64,000 nucleotides of DNA. Origin: Betaproteobacteria bacterium. Its GTDB lineage: Bacteria; Pseudomonadota; Gammaproteobacteria; Burkholderiales; SG8-39. Below are positions 45,145 to 54,081 of the stretch, one piece after another. Below the pieces are notes generated by a model that saw only the letters and a program-made list of their open reading frames with translations, ran no database searches and was not told the DNA's origin. The stretch is taken from contig JADJPT010000017.1 in the NCBI GenBank assembly GCA_016713125.1, positions 30,981 to 94,980 of the forward strand, written 5' to 3'. The first letter of the stretch is position 1; each line of letters starts with the position of its first letter. The translations under genes and the position numbers were made by a program.

Positions 45145-46994
45145 TGGCTGCAGTGAAACCCATCGAAGGCGTCAACGACTTCGTCATCAAGTTCGCCAAC
45201 GTCAACGGCTCGGGCTCGGCCTCGGCCAACGAACTGTTCGCGAGGTCCTTCCTCCGCATGGGCATCCCGGTGTCGCCGCGGAACATCTTCCCGTCCAACA
45301 TCCAGGGGCTGCCGACCTGGTACGAGGTGCGCGTCACCGAGCGCGGCTGGCTCGGCCGGCGCGGCGGCGTCGACATGATGGTGGCGATGAACCCGCAGAC
45401 CTGGGACGCCGACGTCAAGGAGATCGAGCCCGGCGGCTACCTGTTCTACGACAACACCAAGCCGCTGCCGAAGTCGAAGTTCCGCGACGACATCACCGTG
45501 ATCGGCATGCCGCTCACCGAGATCTGCAACGCGACCTATTCCGACCCGCGCCAGCGCCAGCTGTTCAAGAACATCATCTACGTGGGCGCGCTGTCCGTTC
45601 TGCTCGACATCGATCCGGCGGCGATCGAGAAGCTGTTCGGCGAGCAGTACAAGGGCAAGGAGAAGCTGCTCGACTCCAACGTCAAGGCGCTGAACCTGGG
45701 CCGCGACTACGCGGCGAAGAACCTCAAGCACCCGCTGGGCATACGCGTGAAGAAGGCCGACAACGTCGGCGACCAGATCTTCATCGAAGGCAATGCCGCG
45801 GCCGCGCTGGGCTGGTCTATGGCGGCGCCACCGTGTGCGCCTGGTATCCGATCACACCGTCCTCCTCGGTCGCCGAAGCCTTCCAGGCCTACTGCGGCAA
45901 GCTGCGCGTGGACCAGGAGACCGGCAAGCACCAGCTACGCGATCGTGCAGGCCGAGGACGAACTCGCCTCGATCGGCATCGTCGTCGGCGCCGGCTGGAA
46001 CGGCGCGCGCGCGTTCACCGCCACCTCCGGCCCCGGCGTGTCGCTGATGACGGAGTTCATCGGCCTGGCCTATTTCGCCGAGATCCCGGCCACCATCATC
46101 AACGTGCAGCGCGGCGGCCCGTCGACCGGCATGCCGACGCGCACCCAGCAGGCGGACCTGCTCGCCTGCGCCTACGCCTCGCACGGCGACACCAAGCACG
46201 TGCTGCTGTTCCCCGAGGATCCCAACGAGTGCTTCGAGCATTCGGCCGCGGCCCTCGACCTGGCCGACCGGCTGCAGACGCCGGTGTTCGTGATGACCGA
46301 CCTCGACATCGGCATGAACCAGCGCCTGACCGCGCCCTTCGCCTGGGACGAGAAGCGCAAGTACGACCACGGCAAGATCATGACGCACGACATGCTGGAG
46401 GCCGGCAAGGAGTTCGGCCGCTACCTGGACGTCGACGGCGACGGCATCCCGTTCCGCACCTACCCGGGCACGCATCCGACCAAGGGCGGCTACTTCACGC
46501 GCGGCACCACCAAGAATCCGTACGCGATGTATTCGGAGACCGGCCCGGACTACGTCTACAACGTGCAGCGGCTGCTGCGGAAGTTCGAGACCGCCAAGGA
46601 GCTGGTGCCGCAGCCGGTGCTGACGCCCTCCGGGCACAAGGCCCGCTTCGGCGTGATCTACTTCGGCTCGACCAGCCCGGCGATGGACGAGGCGCTCGAG
46701 GTGCTCGCCGCGCAGGGCATCGCGTCGACACGCTGCGCCTGCGCGCCTTCCCGTTCCCCGATTCGGTCGCCGACTTCATCGCCGAACACGAAGGTGTCTT
46801 CGTCGTCGAGCAGAACCGCGACGCGCAGATGCGCAGCCTGCTCGTCAACGAGCTGAGCGTCGACCCGGCGCGCCTGGTCCCGATCCTGCACTACGACGGC
46901 ACGCCGATCACCGCGCGCTTCATCACCCAGGAGGTCGCCGAACAGGTGCGCCTCATGAACGTCGAGCCCTCTGAAGAAAGGCAAGGTCGCGTAA
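45144..46994 (+). CDS. korA: 2-oxoacid:acceptor oxidoreductase, fused gamma-alpha subunit (KorA-like), frameshifted
   Basis: About 617 residues. The gamma domain comes first (VNGSGSASANELFARSFLRMG, GLPTWYEVRVTERGWLGRRGG). The alpha domain follows (VYGGATVCAWYPITPSSSVAEAF, TATSGPGVSLMTEFIGLAYFAE, VNVQRGGPSTGMPTRT-like). Indels near 45820, 45930, 46725 and 46968, mostly C-run differences, break the frame. The correct end is LKKGKVA and TAA overlapping korB. The order gamma-alpha fusion then beta is that of KorA/KorB 2-oxoglutarate oxidoreductases; the substrate is inferred. Confidence 0.85.
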
Positions 46995-48049
46995 TGACTT
47001 ATCTCGCCAAACCCAGGCTGCACCACCCGACGCTGGCCAAGAACAAGGTCGGCTACACGCGCCGCGACTACGAAGGGCGCGTCTCCACGCTGTGCGCCGG
47101 TTGCGGCCACGACTCGATCTCGGCCTCCATCATCCAGGCCTGCTGGGAGCTCGACATCGAGCCGCACCGCGTCGCCAAGCTGTCGGGCATCGGCTGCTCG
47201 TCGAAGACGCCCGACTACTTCCTCGGCAACTCGCACGGCTTCAACACCGTGCACGGCCGCATGCCCTCGGTGCTGACCGGCGCCAACCTCGCCAACCGCG
47301 ACCTGCTCTACCTGGGCGTCTCGGGCGACGGCGACTCCGCCTCCATCGGCTTCGGTCAGTTCGCCCACGTCATGCGCCGCGGCGTGAACATGGTCTACAT
47401 CCTCGAGAACAACGGCGTCTACGGCCTCACCAAGGGCCAGTTCTCGGCCACCGCCGACCAGGGCTCGAAGTCCAAGCGCGGCGTGGTCAACACCGACTCG
47501 CCGGTGGACACGGTCTCGCTGGCGCTGCTGATGGGCGCCTCGTTCGTCGCGCGCAGCTTCTCGGGCGACAAGCACCAGCTGGTGCCGCTGATCAAGGCGG
47601 CGATCGCGCACCCGGGCGCCGCCTTCATCGACGTGATCAGCCCCTGCGTGGCCTTCAACAACCACGCCGGCAGCACCAAGAGCTACGACTACGTGCGCGA
47701 GCACAACGACGCGGTCAACCGCATCGATTTCATCAGCCCGCGCAGCGAGATCACGGTCGACTACCCGGAAGGCGAGGTGGCCGAGGTTGTGCAGCACGAC
47801 GGCACCACGCTGCGCCTGCGCAAGATCCACGCCGAGTACGACCCGACCGACAAGATCGGCGCCATGACCTACATCCAGAAGCATCAGGCGATGGGCGAGG
47901 TGGTGACCGGACTGCTGTACATGCATCCCGAGTCGGTCGACCTGCACGAGCACATGAACACCGCAGAGGTGGCCTTCAACACCCTGTCGGAAAAGCAGCT
48001 GTGTCCGGGCAATGCCGCGCTGGACAGGATCAACGCCGGCCTGCGTTAG
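46994..48049 (+). CDS. korB: 2-oxoacid:ferredoxin oxidoreductase beta subunit
   Basis: 351 residues, intact. Cys cluster LCAGCGHDSIS, GIGCSSKTPDYF, and the thiamine-diphosphate motif from GVSGDGDSASIGFGQFAHV to YILENNGVYGLTKGQ are present, with AFIDVISPCVAFNNH later. Its ATG overlaps the korA stop by one base, so the three subunits are translationally linked. It binds thiamine diphosphate and decarboxylates a 2-oxoacid, probably 2-oxoglutarate, to the CoA thioester. Confidence 0.93.
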   Translation: MTYLAKPRLHHPTLAKNKVGYTRRDYEGRVSTLCAGCGHDSISASIIQACWELDIEPHRVAKLSGIGCSSKTPDYFLGNSHGFNTVHGRMPSVLTGANLANRDLLYLGVSGDGDSASIGFGQFAHVMRRGVNMVYILENNGVYGLTKGQFSATADQGSKSKRGVVNTDSPVDTVSLALLMGASFVARSFSGDKHQLVPLIKAAIAHPGAAFIDVISPCVAFNNHAGSTKSYDYVREHNDAVNRIDFISPRSEITVDYPEGEVAEVVQHDGTTLRLRKIHAEYDPTDKIGAMTYIQKHQAMGEVVTGLLYMHPESVDLHEHMNTAEVAFNTLSEKQLCPGNAALDRINAGLR

Positions 48050-48072
48050 GCCGGAATGTTGAACTTTCATTT

Positions 48073-48103
48073 CCGGAAGGCCGCTCCTGAAGCGGCTTTC
48101 CGG
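48073..48103 (+). terminator. Strong hairpin after korB
   Basis: CCGGAAGGCCGCT, a short loop, AGCGGCTTTCCGG forms about a 12-bp stem 24 bases after the korB stop. No clear T tract follows, so it is either a terminator with a weak tail or a 3' stabilising hairpin. Confidence 0.5.
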
Positions 48104-48135
48104 GCAGATTGCATGCCGGATCCGGCAATGATCGC

Positions 48136-48816
48136 ATGCAGGTAGCGCTGGTTCCGGTCACGCCGTTCCAGCAGAACTGCTCGATCCTGGTATGCGAGCG
48201 CAGCGGCCGCGCCGCCGTGGTCGACCCGGGCGGCGACCTGGAGCGCATCCTGGCGACGGTCGAGCGGACGGGCGCCACGCTGGAGAAGATCCTGTTGACG
48301 CATGGCCACATCGACCATTGCGGCGGTACCGCCGAACTGCGCCGCATGACCGGCCTGCCGGTCGAAGGGCCGCATGTCGACGACGCCTTCTGGATCGACC
48401 AGCTGCCCGCGCAGGGCGAGCGCTTCGGATTTCCGCGCCTGGAGAGCTTCACGCCCGACCGCTGGCTGGTCGGCGGCGACACCGTGCGCTTCGGCCAGAC
48501 CGAGCTCGAAGTGCGCCATTGCCCCGGACACACGCCGGGCCACGTGGTCTTCTTCTCCCCCGAAGCGCGCCTGGCGGTGGTCGGCGACGTGCTGTTCGCC
48601 GGCTCCATCGGCCGCACGGATTTCCCGCGCGGCGACCACGACACCCTGATCCGCTCGATCACCACACAGCTCTGGCCGCTGGGCGATGACGTGGTGTTCG
48701 TCCCCGGCCACGGCCCGACCTCGAGCTTCGGCGAGGAGCGCGGGAGCAACCCCTACGTGTCGGACCGCGCGCTGGCCGGCGCGGGCGGCGGCGCATCGCG
48801 CCCGCGCCACCTCTGA
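48136..48816 (+). CDS. MBL-fold hydrolase (glyoxalase II-like)
   Basis: 226 residues from ATG 48136. Metal site LLTHGHIDHCGGTAEL (HxHxDH), VRHCPGHTPGHVVFF, LAVVGDVLFAGSIGRTDFPRG and VFVPGHGPTSSFG. This is the YcbL-type class of glyoxalase II-like hydrolases, about 220 residues. Two bases separate its stop from the HD-GYP-like gene, so both are probably co-transcribed. Confidence 0.9.
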   Translation: MQVALVPVTPFQQNCSILVCERSGRAAVVDPGGDLERILATVERTGATLEKILLTHGHIDHCGGTAELRRMTGLPVEGPHVDDAFWIDQLPAQGERFGFPRLESFTPDRWLVGGDTVRFGQTELEVRHCPGHTPGHVVFFSPEARLAVVGDVLFAGSIGRTDFPRGDHDTLIRSITTQLWPLGDDVVFVPGHGPTSSFGEERGSNPYVSDRALAGAGGGASRPRHL

Positions 48817-48818
48817 AC

Positions 48819-50003
48819 ATGGCGGACAAGGACCGCGAGGCGCAGAACAAGGCTGCGGCGGCACGCCCGGCGTCCGGCAAACCGGCCGCCGCGGCACCGG
48901 CGGCAAAGCCAGCCGCCGCCAAGGCGCCGCCGGTGAAGGCGACACCGGCCGCCGATGCGCCGCTGCTGCTGGTCATCGACGACGATCCGGACATCCGCGC
49001 GCTGCTGGGCCAGGTGCTGGGCAGGACCTATCGCGTCAAGCAGGCGGGCGACGCGAAAGCCGGATTGCGCATCGCGCTGGCCGCGCCGCCGCCCGACCTG
49101 ATCCTGCTCGACGTGGGCATGCCGGAAGTCGACGGCTTCGAGGCCTGCCGCATGCTCAAGGACAACCCGGCCACCGCGCAGATCCCGGTGCTGTTCCTGT
49201 CCGGGCACGGCGAACTGGTCGACGAAATGAAGGGCTTTGCCGCAGGCGCGGTCGACTACATCACCAAGCCGATCGGGCCGGCCATCCTGCAGGCGCGCGT
49301 GCGCACGCACCTGGCGCTGGCACACCGCCAGCTCGAACTCGAGCGCCTGGTGCGTGAGCGCACGGCGCAGCTCGAGAGCACGCGCCTGCAACTGATCCGC
49401 CGCCTGTCGCGCGCCATGGAGTACCACGAGAGTCCGGCGGTCGGCAATCGCGTGCTGCGCGTGGCCCGCTATTGCGCGCTGATCGCGCGCGCCGCCGGCG
49501 CCAAGCCGCAGGTGGTCGACCTGATGCTGAAGGCCGCGCCGCTCTACGACATCGGCAAGCTCGCCGTGCCGGCGGCGGTGCTGACCAAGACCGGCGAACT
49601 CAGCGCCGAGGAATGGGCGCTGATGCGTTCGCATCCTGAAACAGGTGCGGCGATCATCGGCACGCACGAGGATCCGCTGCTCAAGCTGGCGCGCGTGCTC
49701 GCGCTCACCCACCACGAGCGCTGGGACGGTTCGGGTTACCCGGCCGCGCTCAAGGGCGAGAAGATCCCCTGGCCGGGTCGCGTGATGGCCGTGGCCGACA
49801 CCTTCGAGGCGATGACCGCGACGCAATACCGGCGCCCGGCGATCCGCCTCGAACACGCCGTCGCCTATATCGAGGAGCGCGCCGGCAAGCTGTTCGACCC
49901 GGCGGTGGTGGCGGCCTTCCGCAAGGCGCTGCCGGAACTGAAGAAGGTGCGCCAGACCTACGCCGACAAGCTCGGCAACCTGCTCGACCTCGACTTCACC
50001 TGA
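48819..50003 (+). CDS. Response regulator with degenerate HD-GYP domain
   Basis: 394 residues. A 45-residue Ala/Lys/Pro-rich leader precedes a receiver domain (VIDDDPDIRALL, Asp98 in LILLDVGMPEVDGFE, Lys150). The C-terminal domain aligns with HD-GYP: HPETGAAII (His272), HHERWDGSGYP (His298-Pro308), VADTFEAMTA (Asp327). The diagnostic HD pair is Tyr243-Asp244 (LYDIGKLAVP), and the upstream metal His is Arg211 (VGNRVLRV). Loss of these ligands suggests it no longer hydrolyses c-di-GMP normally. It may bind it or act as a scaffold. Confidence 0.85.
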   Translation: MADKDREAQNKAAAARPASGKPAAAAPAAKPAAAKAPPVKATPAADAPLLLVIDDDPDIRALLGQVLGRTYRVKQAGDAKAGLRIALAAPPPDLILLDVGMPEVDGFEACRMLKDNPATAQIPVLFLSGHGELVDEMKGFAAGAVDYITKPIGPAILQARVRTHLALAHRQLELERLVRERTAQLESTRLQLIRRLSRAMEYHESPAVGNRVLRVARYCALIARAAGAKPQVVDLMLKAAPLYDIGKLAVPAAVLTKTGELSAEEWALMRSHPETGAAIIGTHEDPLLKLARVLALTHHERWDGSGYPAALKGEKIPWPGRVMAVADTFEAMTATQYRRPAIRLEHAVAYIEERAGKLFDPAVVAAFRKALPELKKVRQTYADKLGNLLDLDFT

Positions 50004-50034
50004 GCCCGGCGCGGACCCCGGTCGGGTGAGCCCC

Positions 50035-50673
50035 TCAGCGTGAGGCGTGCGCCTGCAGGCGCGCGACGACCATGGCCTCGATCGCCTCCCAGTCCTCCGC
50101 GCGCGGGCCCTCCAGGTGCCGGTTGGTGGAGTTCGACACCACGATCACGTCGTGGTTGTCGGCGCGCAGCGCCTCGATGTTGTTCGGGCTGTCCTCGAGG
50201 TAGAGGTCGGCGCCCACCGCGGCCTTGTCGCGCATGAAGCACAGGTCCCAGTAGGGGATGCCGTGCTCCTCGAGCCAGTCGGCGGTCTGGCGGATCGCCT
50301 CGCGGTGGAACCAGGGGATGTACAGGCGGTGCGTGATGATGCGGATGCGCACGTCGTGCGTGGACAATCTGCGCAGCGCGGCCGGCGCGCCCTGCATGGG
50401 CGGCAGGCGGCGGAACAGGTCGCGTTCCTTCACGGCATGGCGGTGCAGGGCCTCGTAGCCGCCGCTCTTCTCCAGGCCCCATTCGCGAAACCCCCAGCTC
50501 ACGTCCACCGGCAGGCTGTCGACCGGCACGCCCAGCCACTCGGCGGCGATCGGCCGCAGCCCGGCGGTGAAGTCGGCGACCACGCCGTCCAGGTCCACGC
50601 CCAACACGAACTTCTTGGCGGACCTGTCTGCGGATTTCCCCTCCGGCGCGGGTGCGGGGTGTTCGGTATGCAT
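50035..50673 (-). CDS. 5'(3')-deoxyribonucleotidase-like HAD phosphatase
   Basis: 212 residues. HAD motif I is VLGVDLDGVVADFTAG, with RIRIITHRL for motif II and LYLEDSPNNIEAL for motif IV. The 5'-nucleotidase C (NT5C) type cap lies between, with YEALHRHAVKERDLFRRL. Divergent from the threonine aldolase gene with 16 bases between starts, so their promoters overlap. Probable role is nucleotide monophosphate salvage or detoxification. Confidence 0.8.
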   Translation of the reverse strand: MHTEHPAPAPEGKSADRSAKKFVLGVDLDGVVADFTAGLRPIAAEWLGVPVDSLPVDVSWGFREWGLEKSGGYEALHRHAVKERDLFRRLPPMQGAPAALRRLSTHDVRIRIITHRLYIPWFHREAIRQTADWLEEHGIPYWDLCFMRDKAAVGADLYLEDSPNNIEALRADNHDVIVVSNSTNRHLEGPRAEDWEAIEAMVVARLQAHASR

Positions 50674-50689
50674 GTGTTAAGTTTACGCG

Positions 50690-51700
50690 ATGAAACCCAT
50701 CGTCGATCTGCGCAGCGATACCGTCACCCGGCCTTCGGCCGGCATGCGTGCGGCGATGGCCGCGGCCGAAGTCGGCGACGACGTGTTCGGCGACGACCCC
50801 ACCATCAACGCCCTGCAGGCGCGCACGGCCGCGTTGTTCGGTTTCGAGGCCGCACTGTTCTTCCCGACCGGCACGCAGTCCAATCTGGCGGCACTGATGG
50901 CGCACTGCCAGCGCGGCGAGGAGTTCATCGTCGGCCAGGAGGCGCACACCTACCGCTACGAGGGCGGCGGCGCCGCGGTGCTGGGTTCGATACAGCCGCA
51001 GCCGCTGGCCAACCGGCCAGACGGCACGCTGGACCTGGCCGAGGTCGAGGCGGCGATCAAGATCGACGACCCGCACTTCGCGCACACCCGCCTGCTCGCG
51101 CTGGAGAACACCATCGGCGGCAAGGTGCTGGCTCACGAGTACATGCAGGCCGCGCTGGCGCTGGCACAGCGCCGCGGGCTGGCCACCCACCTGGACGGGG
51201 CGCGCATCTGGAACGCCGCGCTCAAGCTCGGCATGCCCGTGGACCGGTTGTGCGCCGGCTTCGGTTCGGTCTCGGTCTGCCTGTCCAAAGGCCTGGGCAC
51301 GCCGGCCGGTTCGCTGCTGCTGGGCTCGCGCGAACTGATTGCGCGCGCCGTGCGCATCCGCAAGATGCTGGGCGGGGGCATGCGCCAGGCAGGCATCCTG
51401 GCCGCGGCCGGCCTGTACGCCCTGGAGCACAACGTGGCGCGTCTGGTCGATGACCACGAGAACGCTTCGCTGCTGCGCCGCGGCCTGCAGGACATCGCGG
51501 CACTCGAAGTCGAGCCGGTGCAGACCAACATGGTGTTCGTGCGCGTGCCGGCCGCGCGCTGCGCGGCGCTCAAGGCGCATCTGGCCGAACGCGGCGTGAT
51601 CGCCGGCATCGGGCCGCGCACGCGGCTGGTCACCCATCTGGACGTCAATGCCGCCGGCATCGCGCGCGCCGCCGAGAGTTTCCGCAGCTTCTTCGCCTGA
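50690..51700 (+). CDS. ltaE: Low-specificity L-threonine aldolase
   Basis: 336 residues. Starts MKPIVDLRSDTVTRPSAGMRAAM, typical of the family. PLP pocket residues are in HLDGARIWNAALKLG and the PLP Lys in VSVCLSKGLGTPAGSLLLG. RKMLGGGMRQAGILAAAGLYAL follows. Cleaves threonine or allo-threonine to glycine and acetaldehyde. Confidence 0.93.
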   Translation: MKPIVDLRSDTVTRPSAGMRAAMAAAEVGDDVFGDDPTINALQARTAALFGFEAALFFPTGTQSNLAALMAHCQRGEEFIVGQEAHTYRYEGGGAAVLGSIQPQPLANRPDGTLDLAEVEAAIKIDDPHFAHTRLLALENTIGGKVLAHEYMQAALALAQRRGLATHLDGARIWNAALKLGMPVDRLCAGFGSVSVCLSKGLGTPAGSLLLGSRELIARAVRIRKMLGGGMRQAGILAAAGLYALEHNVARLVDDHENASLLRRGLQDIAALEVEPVQTNMVFVRVPAARCAALKAHLAERGVIAGIGPRTRLVTHLDVNAAGIARAAESFRSFFA

Positions 51701-51796
51701 AGTCGCGGGCCGCGGCCCGGGTTTGCAATTTGTGCAATGCGGGATCAGAATCTGCGGCCTGCGCTGGCCGTGCCTCCAGGCCCGGCGGACGCAACC

Positions 51797-53686
51797 ATGG
51801 ATGCCCAGGACTCCTCGCACAAGCAATCCCAAGCAGCGCTGACGCTGGTCGCGCTGGGCGTGGTGTTCGGCGACATCGGCACCAGTCCGTTGTACGCCGT
51901 CAAGGAAGTGTTCAGCCCGGCGCACGGCATCCCCATGGGCCGCGAAACCGTGCTCGGCGGAATCTCGGCGATCTTCTGGTCGCTGATGGTGGTGGTGACG
52001 CTGAAGTACGTGCTGCTGATCATGCGCGCCAGCAACAAGGGCGAAGGCGGCATCATGGCCCTGCTGGCCCTGGCCACCGCATCGGTCAGGAGCGCGCCGC
52101 ATTGGCGCTATCCGCTGGTGGTGATCGGCCTGCTGGGCGCCGCCCTGTTCTACGGCGATGCGGTGATCACCCCGGCCATCTCGGTGCTGTCGGCGGTGGA
52201 GGGCCTGGAGGTCGGCACCGCGGCCTTCAAACCCTATGTGCTGCCGATCGCAATCGGCGTCATCGTCGGCTTGTTCCTCATGCAGCGGCATGGCACCGCC
52301 GCCGTCGGCCTGCTGTTCGGGCCGGTCACCGCGCTGTGGTTCCTGGCGCTGGGCGCGGTCGGCCTGTGGGGGCTGGCGAAGACACCCGAGATCCTGATGG
52401 CGCTGAATCCGGCCCATGCGCTGACCTATGTCAGCGCGCACGGATTCTCCTCGTTCGTGGTGCTGGGCGCCGTGGTGCTGGCGGTGACCGGCGGCGAGGC
52501 CCTGTACGCCGACATGGGGCACTTCGGCAAACGGCCGATACGCCTGGCCTGGTTCGGTCTGGTGCTGCCGGCGCTGATGCTGAACTACCTCGGGCAGGGC
52601 GCGCTGCTGCTGCGCACGCCGGAGGCGGTCAGCAATCCGTTCTACCTGCAATACCCGTCCTGGGCGCTGTACCCGATGATCGGCCTGGCCACCGCGGCCA
52701 CCGTGATCGCCTCGCAGGCCACCATCTCCGGCGCGTACTCGCTCACCAAGCAGGCCATGCAACTGGGTTATCTGCCGCGCATGAACGTCGTGCAGACTTC
52801 GGCGAAGGAGATCGGCCAGGTCTATCTGCCGGCGGTGAACTGGATCCTGCTGGTCGTCGTGCTGGGCGCCGTGCTGGGTTTCGGCTCGTCCTCGGCGCTG
52901 GCCTCGGCCTACGGGCTGGCGGTGACCGGCACCATGCTGGTCACCACTTTCCTGACCTTCTTCGTGATCCGCTACAGCTGGGGTTATCCGCTATGGCTGT
53001 GCGTGGCCGCCACCGGATTCTTCATCGTCGTCGACATCGCCTTCTTCTCGGCCAGCCTGCTCAAGTTCGCCGAGGGCGGCTGGTTCCCGGTGCTGCTGGC
53101 AGGGGTGGTGTTCACGGTGATGCTGACCTGGAGGCGCGGACGCGAGATCCTGCGACGCCGCCTGCAGGACTCGGCCATCCCGCTCGAGCCTTTCCTGAAA
53201 TCGCTGTTCGAGTATCCGCCGCTGCGCGTGCCTGGCACGGCCGTGTTCATGATCGCCAACGCGGAGGCCGTGCCGCATGCGCTGTTGCACAACCTGTCGC
53301 ACAACAAGGTGCTGCACGAGCGCGTGGTGTTCCTGACCGTGCAGATCGAGGACGTTCCCTGGGTGCCGTTCGGCGAGCGCGTCGCGGTCGAGTCGCTGGG
53401 GCGGGACTGCTGGCGCATGACCGTGCGTTTCGGCTTCAAGAACAAGCCGGACGTGACGCAGGCGCTGGAGCTGGCGCGCGCGCACGGCCTGGAATTCGAA
53501 ATGCTGGAGACCTCGTTCTTCCTCAGCCGCGAAACCCTGATCCCGGTGCGCGACGCGGCGGACGGCATGGCGCTGTGGCGCGAGCGAATGTTCGCCGCGC
53601 TTGCGCGCAATGCCTCCAGCGTCACCGATTACTTCAACATCCCGACCAACCGCGTCATCGAGCTCGGCACGAAGATCGAGATCTGA
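51797..53686 (+). CDS. kup: Low-affinity potassium uptake protein Kup
   Basis: 629 residues from ATG 51797, close to the usual 620-630; an upstream ATG at 51737 is possible but adds an unusual leader. Family signature LGVVFGDIGTSPLYAVKEVF, then IFWSLMVVVTLKYVLLIMRA, NKGEGGIMALLALA, FYGDAVITPAISVLSAVEG and VLAVTGGEALYADMGHFG. About twelve membrane helices and a C-terminal cytosolic domain. Imports potassium with protons. Confidence 0.95.
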   Translation: MDAQDSSHKQSQAALTLVALGVVFGDIGTSPLYAVKEVFSPAHGIPMGRETVLGGISAIFWSLMVVVTLKYVLLIMRASNKGEGGIMALLALATASVRSAPHWRYPLVVIGLLGAALFYGDAVITPAISVLSAVEGLEVGTAAFKPYVLPIAIGVIVGLFLMQRHGTAAVGLLFGPVTALWFLALGAVGLWGLAKTPEILMALNPAHALTYVSAHGFSSFVVLGAVVLAVTGGEALYADMGHFGKRPIRLAWFGLVLPALMLNYLGQGALLLRTPEAVSNPFYLQYPSWALYPMIGLATAATVIASQATISGAYSLTKQAMQLGYLPRMNVVQTSAKEIGQVYLPAVNWILLVVVLGAVLGFGSSSALASAYGLAVTGTMLVTTFLTFFVIRYSWGYPLWLCVAATGFFIVVDIAFFSASLLKFAEGGWFPVLLAGVVFTVMLTWRRGREILRRRLQDSAIPLEPFLKSLFEYPPLRVPGTAVFMIANAEAVPHALLHNLSHNKVLHERVVFLTVQIEDVPWVPFGERVAVESLGRDCWRMTVRFGFKNKPDVTQALELARAHGLEFEMLETSFFLSRETLIPVRDAADGMALWRERMFAALARNASSVTDYFNIPTNRVIELGTKIEI

Positions 53687-53721
53687 GTACGACAGCGGCG
53701 GACCGCGCCGCGGGCCGTTGC

Positions 53722-54081
53722 CTAGGTCGCCCCCGCGCCCATGCGCGCCAGGCAGGCGCGCAGCGTTTCGGCCTCGTGCTCGGACGCGCGGCGCGGCCGG
53801 TCGAACACCTGCCCGGCCGCCGCCACCAGGAAGGCCTCGCTCTCGGCGTCCTGCGCGAACCAGCGCATGGCCGGCGGATGGCCGCGGATGGCCATCAGGT
53901 CGCCGAGCAGGCGGTCCATGAAGGCCTCGCGCGACAGTCCGTTGTCGCGCGACAGCGCCGCGTTGCGGATGAACTCGCCGGCCTCGCGGCACTCCTGCAC
54001 CGTGGGGCGGTGCGCCTGGGCGGGCAGGGCGAGCGCGGCGAGCAGCAGGCCGGGCAGCGCGGCGCGGCGCAGGCGACTCAT
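53722..54081 (-). CDS. Small periplasmic hypothetical protein
   Basis: 119 residues. Signal peptide MSRLRRAALPGLLLAALALPAQAH, then a helical domain TVQECREAGEFIRNAALSRDNGLSREAFMDRL, two Cys (QEC and RAC) that could pair. No family recognised. Its ATG overlaps the stop of the upstream permease gene by four bases, so it is expressed with it. Confidence 0.65.
   Translation of the reverse strand: MSRLRRAALPGLLLAALALPAQAHRPTVQECREAGEFIRNAALSRDNGLSREAFMDRLLGDLMAIRGHPPAMRWFAQDAESEAFLVAAAGQVFDRPRRASEHEAETLRACLARMGAGAT

Noticed and set aside
43800..46970. Frameshifts in the kor operon considered as real pseudogenisation
   Set aside because: Several isolated one-base indels, mostly in C runs, with perfectly conserved domains on both sides and an intact korB fit sequencing error better than decay.
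49958..52762. 934-codon minus-strand frame
   Set aside because: Shadow over the nucleotidase, ltaE and kup genes, all of which have clear family motifs.
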